A stretch of 50,750 nt of DNA from NCBI GenBank assembly GCA_028867785.1, contig JAGWFS010000002.1:337504-388253 (forward strand), written 5' to 3'. The stretch is from Nitrososphaerota archaeon (lineage in GTDB: Archaea > Thermoproteota > Nitrososphaeria > Nitrososphaerales > Nitrosopumilaceae). Made by a program: the position numbers and the translations under genes. The notes under the pieces are model-generated. The model saw only the letters and a program-made list of their open reading frames with translations. It searched no databases and was not told the DNA's origin. Each line of letters opens with the position of its first letter. Position 1 is the stretch's first letter. Of the stretch, positions 25,547 to 32,275 are shown piece after piece.

Positions 25547-26110
25547 TTATTTTTTTGCTGCAAGAGCGTAAACGCCTCCTGTCCCGTAGGCAATGGCTAT
25601 CATGAGTCTTGATACTATCACTGCAACTGTCTGGTTTGATACAAATGACGTATCAATAAAGACAGCCATTGGAATTGCGGCAAGGGCCATGACGCCAACT
25701 ATTATTTGCTCATGATTGGAAAGACCGCTGAATTTTTTCATGAATATGTATGTGGAGGTGTTTCCAAGACCTATGCCAAACAATATCAGGTATTGATACA
25801 TGGATGGAAACGCCCCTATCGCAGCAAAGGGTGCTGCCCAGCAAAGCCCATTAATGGCCTTTATTGGGCGAGACCATGTGACGCTATTTTTCATCCTGCC
25901 CCTTATTGATTGAAGTACGTGCCTGAATCTGCCAAAGATTGCGCCAAATGTCACTGCAAAGCTGCCAAGCCATATCACTGCATAAAAATAAAGAGGACTG
26001 GAATGCGCAAATGCAACCTCGCTTAGAACTGAGGCTGTGCCGACAGATATCGCAACCCCCACAAACAGCAGCCCAAAGGCACGCCTTACTTCAAGCGGAG
26101 AGTTTTGCAT
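25547..26110 (-). CDS. membrane protein of unknown function
   Basis: A 187-residue protein with about five hydrophobic helices (near residues 10-30, 40-60, 88-108, 135-155 and 160-182), linked by a basic loop ('GRFRHVLQSIRGRMKN'). I do not recognise the family. The basic loop is probably cytoplasmic. It ends two bases from the end of purK on the opposite strand. No catalytic motif is visible. Confidence 0.7.
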   Translation of the reverse strand: MQNSPLEVRRAFGLLFVGVAISVGTASVLSEVAFAHSSPLYFYAVIWLGSFAVTFGAIFGRFRHVLQSIRGRMKNSVTWSRPIKAINGLCWAAPFAAIGAFPSMYQYLILFGIGLGNTSTYIFMKKFSGLSNHEQIIVGVMALAAIPMAVFIDTSFVSNQTVAVIVSRLMIAIAYGTGGVYALAAKK

Positions 26111-26439
26111 GGCGAGTGATGGAACACGCTTTCATATAATTTAAAAGCCTGAATCCTACCAACCTGTCAAATCTCATCCAGGGTTAAGATTTATCGATAA
26201 TTCAGGCGCTTGCAGGCCACTTGTCAAATCCTGTCTTTGTTTTACTGCCATACAAACTGTAGCTCCAAGATTTCCAGTACAAAACATCAAGTACGGGGGA
26301 TTACGGCATTGGCGAGGAGTCGGCGGAGCTTGCCTGCAAACAAAGCGCATTTTTCAGCTCTGCACAATGCGTTTGTTCTAGACAGACAAGGTACTATATG
26401 GAAACGCCCTGCATGCAAATCAGATAAAGCTTGGGTGGT
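26111..26439. other. intergenic region with promoter element for the gene at 26440
   Basis: About 330 bases between divergent genes. The only feature I can support is the promoter-like ACAAGGTACTATATGGAA at 26386-26403, shared with the element at 481-498. Open frames on both strands here have no domain resemblance. Confidence 0.5.
26386..26403 (+). promoter_or_regulatory. TATA-like promoter element shared with 481-498
   Basis: 17 of 18 bases match the element upstream of the receiver relic at 528. It lies 37 bases before ATG 26440. The shared unit of promoter plus receiver start suggests a duplicated 5' region. Confidence 0.45.
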
Positions 26440-27765
26440 ATGAGAATACTTGTCGCCGAAGACAATCAGGACGCAGCCGACATATACAAAAGTACACTTG
26501 AAAATAGGGGCCATATAGTTACAATGGCAAGAGACGGCGGCAGATGCCTTCAAACATATTTTGATCACATGAAAAAAAATGATCATGGAATACTTTTTGA
26601 TGTAATAATATTAGATCAGCAAATGCCCGACATGAGCGGCATAGATGTTGCCAAGGAAATTCAGAGGGCCAACCCAAAACAGAGAATAATCTTCATTACT
26701 GGATACGGGGTTGAGATTTTCGAAAAATTGAAGGACCTCAAAGAAAAAGTCGAGATCATGAACAAACCGCTTGCATTAAAAGCATTAATTGCTCAAATTG
26801 AGGGATATTCGACACAAAAAGAGGATGGGCCTCACATGAAAACTGGCAATGAGGCTCACAAGAGACCGGCAAATCTACAACCATCAGAGACGCACAAGAT
26901 GAACTCTAACCAGTTACTTGATTACGTACCACCTGAAGAGATCGTCAATAGGATCAGAAGGGAAAACATGGTACTGCATGGTAGTACGGCAGTAAAAAAA
27001 TCAAAACCAAAGATTAATGCAAAAAATATGCTTAAAGCAGAATTTATTGCACTGCCAGTACTTGCAGTCCTGTTTTTCTACGCAATTGACAACTATTATC
27101 AATCTAACCAGTTTGGCATTTTTCCATATGTCATGGCAAGTTATTCCGTGGAGGATCTTCAGGGTCAAACAAGCGCCGTTCATCACTGGCATATTGCCAA
27201 AGAAACCCCTTTAACGGTAAGCATAGTGAACCTAGGCAACCTAAGCCAAGAAAAAGTCAACATTATCAAAGATTCCATCCTTTCAACAGACGTATTGCAC
27301 GTTGACAATTCATTTCTTGGCGGAATTGTATCAGGTAAAAAATCAGAATATTTCATAGGTTGGAAAGGAGCGCTAGATGTGATAAATGACACAAAGTTTT
27401 ACATACCAAATCAATTCAATATCGTAGACTCGCCTAACAGCCCAAGTCAGATTGCGATATTTTTATCAAATAGTAAAAACCCAGATGGCTACTCTGCATA
27501 TACAAAGATGGTTGTGGCTAATTCTCAGATCTTGAAATCTTTTATTACCATTTATGATGCAGACAAGTTTTCTGACATCCAGCTTGCAGAAATATCAAGG
27601 CATGAGTTTGGCCGTGCCTTGGGCCTTGGGAATTCTAATGGATCTCAAGATGTCATGAATGATACGATTCAGGCAAATCACCAGTACATATCAGAGTGCG
27701 ATGTTGCTGCAATACAGTCGTTGTATGACGGAAACATTCAGAACAAATGGTCCTGCGATACCTGA
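26440..27765 (+). CDS. receiver domain fused through a membrane helix to a matrixin-like domain with incomplete zinc site
   Basis: A 441-residue fusion. Residues 1-120 are a CheY-like receiver: 'VAEDNQDA', phosphoacceptor in 'VIILDQQMPDMSG', Thr in 'FITGYG' and Lys in 'IMNKPLA'. A ~80-residue basic linker leads to one transmembrane helix ('FIALPVLAVLFFYAI', about residues 207-221). The remaining ~215 residues would lie outside. Their end reads 'EISRHEFGRALGLGNSNGS' then 'DVMND', the frame of a matrixin metalloprotease (HExxHxxGxxH plus Met-turn) with the second and third zinc His replaced by Arg and Asn. So it is probably catalytically dead. It may relay phosphorylation to an extracellular binding function. 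The frame also offers TTG 26431; ATG 26440 is preferred. Confidence 0.75.
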   Translation: MRILVAEDNQDAADIYKSTLENRGHIVTMARDGGRCLQTYFDHMKKNDHGILFDVIILDQQMPDMSGIDVAKEIQRANPKQRIIFITGYGVEIFEKLKDLKEKVEIMNKPLALKALIAQIEGYSTQKEDGPHMKTGNEAHKRPANLQPSETHKMNSNQLLDYVPPEEIVNRIRRENMVLHGSTAVKKSKPKINAKNMLKAEFIALPVLAVLFFYAIDNYYQSNQFGIFPYVMASYSVEDLQGQTSAVHHWHIAKETPLTVSIVNLGNLSQEKVNIIKDSILSTDVLHVDNSFLGGIVSGKKSEYFIGWKGALDVINDTKFYIPNQFNIVDSPNSPSQIAIFLSNSKNPDGYSAYTKMVVANSQILKSFITIYDADKFSDIQLAEISRHEFGRALGLGNSNGSQDVMNDTIQANHQYISECDVAAIQSLYDGNIQNKWSCDT

Positions 27766-27870
27766 AAGGTCAACGTGACTCAGAAACATACCAAAGGTCA
27801 TGATTTTGACATGATTTTCTTGAAGAGGTCTTACTCTACCGTTATCTAGACGGATGTTTTCCATAAAACC

Positions 27871-27880
27871 TTTATTAAAA
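27871..27880 (+). promoter_or_regulatory. TATA box of purE
   Basis: TTTATTAAAA centred 25 bases before GTG 27900. This spacing favours a leaderless purE mRNA starting at 27900 over the earlier GTG at 27885, which would lie inside the untranscribed promoter. Confidence 0.5.
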
Positions 27881-27899
27881 TTCAGTGCTGCATGAACTT

Positions 27900-28472
27900 G
27901 TGACCTATTCAAAAAAGCCCCTTGTTGGAATCATCATGGGTTCAAGCTCAGACAGCAAGGTCATGCATTCTGCAGCCGTGGTTCTAGACGAGTTTGGCGT
28001 CAAGCACGAGGACCAGATTGTATCAGCCCACCGAACTCCAACCAGACTCTCAGACTATGCAAGACATGCAGAAATCGAGGGGTTCAGGGTGATAATTGCA
28101 GGAGCGGGAGGATCAGCCCACCTTCCAGGAATGGTTGCGTCGCATACCATGGTTCCGGTGATAGGGGTACCGATAATGGTGTATAACGACAGGGGCCACT
28201 CGGACAGATTCAAGTTTTCTGCCTTTGGCGGGCTGGATTCTTTATTATCCATATCTGAAATGCCGACGGGATCACCTGTTGTGACCGTGGGGGTGAACAA
28301 GGCTGCAAATGCCGGGCTTTACGCAGTCAAGGTTCTGGCAAACGAGTTTCCAGATCTCAAGAAAAAATTAAAGACATACAAGGAAGAGCAGCACAGGTCA
28401 GTCATCAGGGAATCAGACGAACTGCGCAAGATGGGACTGGCCCGATTCACAAGTAAGAAATTTAAAAAATAA
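27900..28472 (+). CDS. purE: N5-carboxyaminoimidazole ribonucleotide mutase
   Basis: A ~190-residue class I PurE, which moves the carboxyl group of N5-CAIR to give CAIR. Characteristic segments are 'VGIIMGSSSDSKVM', 'VSAHRTPTRLSDYA' (substrate-binding SAHRTP), 'GAGGSAHLPGMVASHT' and 'PVIGVPI'. The C-terminal ~25 residues are a basic tail ('MGLARFTSKKFKK') longer than in many bacteria. The start is GTG; I prefer 27900 because of the TATA spacing. It works directly after PurK, whose gene is on the same strand upstream. Confidence 0.95.
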   Translation: MTYSKKPLVGIIMGSSSDSKVMHSAAVVLDEFGVKHEDQIVSAHRTPTRLSDYARHAEIEGFRVIIAGAGGSAHLPGMVASHTMVPVIGVPIMVYNDRGHSDRFKFSAFGGLDSLLSISEMPTGSPVVTVGVNKAANAGLYAVKVLANEFPDLKKKLKTYKEEQHRSVIRESDELRKMGLARFTSKKFKK

Positions 28473-28481
28473 AATCCTGTT

Positions 28482-29759
28482 CTAGGCCTTGAGATTCGAT
28501 ATTTGCACCAGGTGTCTTGAAAAATATATCGGATAGATTTCTCCAGTTCCCGGATGAGTGTAATTCCATCTTTTATCGTCAGGGTTGATTTTTGTGAACT
28601 GCTCTGCAAACTCGGAAGAGAGCAGCCCATATGCTGCACTGCCAATCGTTGTTTGATTTGGCTGGGCAAGCGGCAGTATTTTGGATGCTATTGTGATGCT
28701 GTGTCCAATCAAATCCGGATCCGAACCGAGAAAGACTATCCTGTTCTTTCCCGCATCAATGCCTATTCTCACACTGATGGTCGGCAGACCAAGGCTTGCA
28801 AAGATTGGATTGATGGAATATTTTATCAGCATATTCATCGAGTTTGCGCATCTTACGGCATTTTCTGCCATGTTTCCAAATTCCTTGAGCTCTGGAAAGA
28901 AGGCAATCACCGCGTCTCCCGCGTACTTTAACACAAATCCTGCATGTTTTGACACTATGACAGACATTTCCTCTGAGAATACCTTGATGAGGCCCGAGAG
29001 CTCCTCTGAGCTGAGAAGCGTTGCAAGCTTTGTAGAGCCCACTATGTCCACATACAGGACTGCAACATTGATTTCCTGCTCCGGCCACAGGCTGAGAAAC
29101 CTGCTTGCGACGTATTTTAGAAAAGCCTGGGAATACGAATCAGACATTTTCATCTTATACAGGGAAAAGTTTCTCTTCACCCTGGTCATGCTCTCTATTA
29201 CTACGGCGTCATCGGCAGAAAGAATCTGGAACCTCTCAATAGGTTTGACATGGTATATCACGGACTCCAGCACGTTTAGCGGGACAAACTTCTTCTCAAG
29301 TACGTCATAGTACCCCTTTTCGCCCTCAATTTGCGGAGGCACAACCTTCATGTTTTCGGTAGCAAAGCCAAACGGAAAAGACGTGTTCTGGTTCTTGGCA
29401 GCGGTCAGTATGACGCCATCATACTCGTTTAGGGCCAGTGCCTGCTCATTTTCCACCCCGGAGCCGATATCTATCACCCGGGATACCTGGAATATGGTAA
29501 TCTTGCCTGTTTTTGAGTTTGATTTTAGTATCTCAACCACGTCGTTTTCAATGTTGTCTGGAACTGTCACCTGCACAACATACTTGTCCTGAAACTCCGA
29601 GCGGTACATCTCCGTGCCTTTTGCGGCATGAACTTTCGAGCCAACGCCTTTCCCCCTTCCCCTGACCTTTGATACGTTCACAGATACGTCTATTATCCTA
29701 AGCGCGTCGCTTACGCCCATCAGATCATTTCTAGGAACTTCTGCCTCAATTCGTATCAT
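28482..29759 (-). CDS. PII-like domain fused to a class III nucleotide cyclase domain
   Basis: A 425-residue protein. Residues ~1-105 resemble PII signal proteins (GlnB/GlnK): 'VSVNVSKVRGRGKGVG' then 'KGTEMYRSEF' in T-loop position, 'YVVQVTVPDN', and 'SKTGKITIFQVSRVIDIGSG' as the B/C-loop and final strand. Residues ~228-375 are a class III adenylate/guanylate cyclase domain: first metal Asp238 in 'YVDIVGSTK', Lys278 and second metal Asp282 in 'LKYAGDAVIAF', and 'SVRIGIDAG'. The transition-state Asn and Arg positions read Thr356 and Lys360 ('IGHSITIASK'), so activity may be altered. No transmembrane helix. It could convert nitrogen or energy status into a cyclic nucleotide signal. Convergent with purE. 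Confidence 0.78.
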   Translation of the reverse strand: MIRIEAEVPRNDLMGVSDALRIIDVSVNVSKVRGRGKGVGSKVHAAKGTEMYRSEFQDKYVVQVTVPDNIENDVVEILKSNSKTGKITIFQVSRVIDIGSGVENEQALALNEYDGVILTAAKNQNTSFPFGFATENMKVVPPQIEGEKGYYDVLEKKFVPLNVLESVIYHVKPIERFQILSADDAVVIESMTRVKRNFSLYKMKMSDSYSQAFLKYVASRFLSLWPEQEINVAVLYVDIVGSTKLATLLSSEELSGLIKVFSEEMSVIVSKHAGFVLKYAGDAVIAFFPELKEFGNMAENAVRCANSMNMLIKYSINPIFASLGLPTISVRIGIDAGKNRIVFLGSDPDLIGHSITIASKILPLAQPNQTTIGSAAYGLLSSEFAEQFTKINPDDKRWNYTHPGTGEIYPIYFSRHLVQISNLKA

Positions 29760-29883
29760 TAGTCCGGTCTAGGTCAAATGCCACATCTGCCAAATTTAAA
29801 TCAGCGTGTGATTTTCATTGCTGTCTTGCAGATATCGCTCTGAAAGATTTACACTGGATGAAATGGATTTGAATCGATGTTTT

Positions 29884-30534
29884 TCATGCAGTGATCTTGT
29901 CATAATGACTTTGTATGCCAACAAGCTGCAAAATAGTGCTTTGTGCCATGGCCTCACTTGTAGGCAGTACCCTCACCATCACCTTGTTTTTTTCTATCCT
30001 TATGACAATGCTTTCAAAGATGGATTTGTATTTTGTCACTTTCTTGCCATCATGCATTGACACAAAGCCCTGAGGCATCAGCATGCCGTTTTGAATCAGT
30101 GTGTTAACCTTTCTGTATCCGGATGTTTGCGGGATGTTGTTCATGCTTAGAATATCCGAGATTACTCTAGGCTCGTCAAGAACCGTGTTCAGTATGTTCT
30201 TTTTCTCATAATCGCCGACAGATTCAAGGATTATCCTGGAAAGAACCGCGTCTTCTACCGTGAACCAGTTTCTGTCATTTTGTTTGTTTTCCTCAAATGT
30301 GACTATCCTGTCTATTAGCTGTTTTTCAATTGCATCAGTCTTGCTGCCGTACAGTTCTTTCAAGGCAAAATCAAGCTTTTGAAAGTCACCGATTGCCTCG
30401 CTTATTGTCATCCCGTATTTTTCAGATATTACATCCCTTATCTTTGACAGTATTTTCTCTCCAAGTGCGCTTTTTACGGTATCTTCAAAGGACTGTCCAA
30501 TTAGCGCATCAAGGCCTGACATGACATGATACAT
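29884..30534 (-). CDS. predicted winged-helix transcription regulator
   Basis: A 216-residue protein. The N-terminal half is helical and charged. Residues ~115-180 look like a winged helix: 'NILNTVLDEPRVISDILSMN', a recognition-helix stretch 'IPQTSGYRKVNTLIQNGML', and a wing 'KVTKYKSIFESIVIRIEKNK'. I know no exact family name. It may start at ATG 30522 (MSGLDALIG) rather than 30534. It lies between the PII-cyclase and a TrmB regulator, all on the minus strand but with gaps, so separate promoters are possible. Confidence 0.65.
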   Translation of the reverse strand: MYHVMSGLDALIGQSFEDTVKSALGEKILSKIRDVISEKYGMTISEAIGDFQKLDFALKELYGSKTDAIEKQLIDRIVTFEENKQNDRNWFTVEDAVLSRIILESVGDYEKKNILNTVLDEPRVISDILSMNNIPQTSGYRKVNTLIQNGMLMPQGFVSMHDGKKVTKYKSIFESIVIRIEKNKVMVRVLPTSEAMAQSTILQLVGIQSHYDKITA

Positions 30535-30602
30535 TGTTCCAATATGGATAAAATCGCAGGCGTGTAAGAAAATATGACAACAGACAGGTACGGGTCAGAG
30601 TT

Positions 30603-31454
30603 TCAGGTAAAGTATCTTGAGCTGGACCAGATGTATCCAAACAGCAGCTTTAACGTGTAGACCATGGATAGGGAATCAGTCCACATTGCAAAGATGTCCT
30701 GCGATGGCTTGCTCGGGCTTGTCATAAACAGCAGCAGCTCGTCATCGTCTTTTATGATAAAGCACAGCTCTTCTTTTATTTTGAGCGGCATTTTTTTTGC
30801 CATGTCCTTTAGCTTCCCCTTGAAGATGTACGGGGTATTTTTCGAGGAGGACGATATTAGCTGCGATTCCGCCCCCGAGTCCTCGATTCTTTCCAGAAAT
30901 CCCGAATGATAGAACTTCATAAAGTCCTTCTCGGATGCAAGTATCTGGATGGATTTTTTGGAGTTGCCTATCATGTCGCCTATCTTGCTTGTCATCTGGT
31001 TTATGCCCTGGAGCATCTGGAACTTGCCGTCCTTGACGTAATCCTGTTTTATGTCATATCCCGGAATTGCACTCCACAGCTCAACTAGGCTTTTTTCCTG
31101 GGTCTCCAACTGCCTTACCCTCTCTTTTTCAGCGTTGATGAGGGATCCTATGGCCTTCTCCAGCGGCAGGGCCGTGAACTTGATCGGGTGCTCAAATGAT
31201 GCAAGTGCTATGCCCCTGTTTTGCAGGTTTGCAAGAAGATGATATGTCTCAGTTCTTGGAATCTTCAGGGACTTGCTGACCTGTGTTGCCGTGCTGGGTC
31301 CTGACTTTTCCAGAAATAGAAATACCTTTGACTGGTTGGATGTAAGCCCGAACTTTGACAGCTCGATTTTTAGCTTCTCAAGCAGCATTTCATAGTCATA
31401 TGAGGTGGGCTCCATGCTGTTCATCACAGAATATGACGCCATGTCGATAACCAT
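30603..31454 (-). CDS. TrmB-family transcription regulator
   Basis: A 283-residue TrmB-type regulator. The N-terminal winged helix (residues ~28-95) contains 'LSKFGLTSNQSKVFLFLEKS', 'ATQVSKSLKIPRTETYHLLA' and 'LQNRGIALASF'. A coiled segment ('NAEKERVRQLETQEKSLVEL') and a C-terminal effector-like domain follow ('SEKDFMKFYHSGFLERIEDS'). Proteins of this group are expanded in thaumarchaea; ligands are mostly unknown. A paralogue at 47289 aligns along its whole length. ATG 31454 is used; ATG at residue 14 is an alternative. Confidence 0.88.
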   Translation of the reverse strand: MVIDMASYSVMNSMEPTSYDYEMLLEKLKIELSKFGLTSNQSKVFLFLEKSGPSTATQVSKSLKIPRTETYHLLANLQNRGIALASFEHPIKFTALPLEKAIGSLINAEKERVRQLETQEKSLVELWSAIPGYDIKQDYVKDGKFQMLQGINQMTSKIGDMIGNSKKSIQILASEKDFMKFYHSGFLERIEDSGAESQLISSSSKNTPYIFKGKLKDMAKKMPLKIKEELCFIIKDDDELLLFMTSPSKPSQDIFAMWTDSLSMVYTLKLLFGYIWSSSRYFT

Positions 31455-31665
31455 CTAGTATCAACAGACACTGACGGGTCTTAGCAATCTGCGTGTAATT
31501 GAATATTACATACAAAAAACATGTTTGTAATTTCAATGGTTTGGCCCTCAATTTTCTGCCTTGTCTCAACTCACCCATACGATATCTTTTTGAAACAATG
31601 CCTGGTACGCAAAACTAATCTTGAAGCCTAAAGACCGTTAGAAGCAAAGTCTACACTCCAGTCAT

Positions 31666-31750
31666 CGGCGAGTACGGGATTTGAACCCGTGTGTCAGAAC
31701 CGACTTGAGATTTTCAGCCTCATGAATTAGTTTTGCTATCCGATCTCACA
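31666..31750 (-). tRNA. tRNA-like element (degenerate or atypical; anticodon loop reads GAA)
   Basis: Minus strand. A perfect T-arm is present (ACGGG-TTCAAAT-CCCGT), followed by a 3' acceptor strand ACTCGCC. An anticodon arm TGAGG-CTGAAAA-TCTCA gives anticodon GAA (Phe). Between them are 15 bases that can fold as a small variable arm (GTC...GAC), which is unusual for tRNA-Phe. The D-arm region lacks the GG of the loop, and the 5' acceptor (TGTGAGA) pairs at only five of seven positions. It could be a pseudo-tRNA, an intron-altered tRNA or an integration scar. CCA is not encoded. Confidence 0.4.
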
Positions 31751-31790
31751 CTTTCTTTACACCGTAAATCAGCATAAGAGGAAACACTAA

Positions 31791-31798
31791 CATTATTA
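31791..31798 (+). promoter_or_regulatory. TATA-like box of the coiled-coil gene at 31821
   Basis: CATTATTA lies 30-23 bases before ATG 31821, consistent with leaderless transcription. Confidence 0.35.
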
Positions 31799-31820
31799 GA
31801 CCTGAAACCCAACCAGAAAT

Positions 31821-32075
31821 ATGGCAATAAAGGGTTTGATGAAAGAACTTGAAACCTTCATCCTACCGCAACTCAACGCGATAAAGGGAGAGATTAAGGC
31901 ACTCGACACCAAGATAGATTCTACAAACAACAGGATAGACTCCCTGAGAAACGAAATGAATATGCTTGACAGAAAACTGACCACAGAGATACGTGCTCTA
32001 TCCGAAAAGATAGACATAATAAAAGACATGGAACAGCTAAAATCCAAAGTTGCCCAGTTAGAAGCCCGGCATTAA
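31821..32075 (+). CDS. small coiled-coil protein
   Basis: An 84-residue protein that is almost entirely a heptad-repeat coiled coil ('IKGEIKALDTKIDSTNNRID', 'LDRKLTTEIRALSEKIDIIK'). I recognise no named family, although short proteins of this type are common in archaeal genomes and often multimerise or cap larger assemblies. It has a TATA-like box at the right distance and stands alone between the tRNA-like element and the minus-strand surface/pilus locus. Confidence 0.7.
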   Translation: MAIKGLMKELETFILPQLNAIKGEIKALDTKIDSTNNRIDSLRNEMNMLDRKLTTEIRALSEKIDIIKDMEQLKSKVAQLEARH

Positions 32076-32275
32076 GCGAGCCTCCGGCCATCTTTCTTGT
32101 TACTGAAACCGTGGTTGTGATCTTTATGATGTTGCAGATGATTCATCAGAATTTGTTCCAGTGGTCACTGGCATTTTTTGAAGGCATCTCCCCGTTCATG
32201 TTAGACAGAGGTGAAAAGATCGAAAAAAAGTCTTTACATCGCATCGTTCAGATACTAGTATCGTGTAAAAAACGT

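Noticed and set aside
27885-27887. GTG 27885 as purE start
   Set aside because: Only about 10 bases after the TATA box centre; GTG 27900 has leaderless spacing and gives the normal PurE N terminus.
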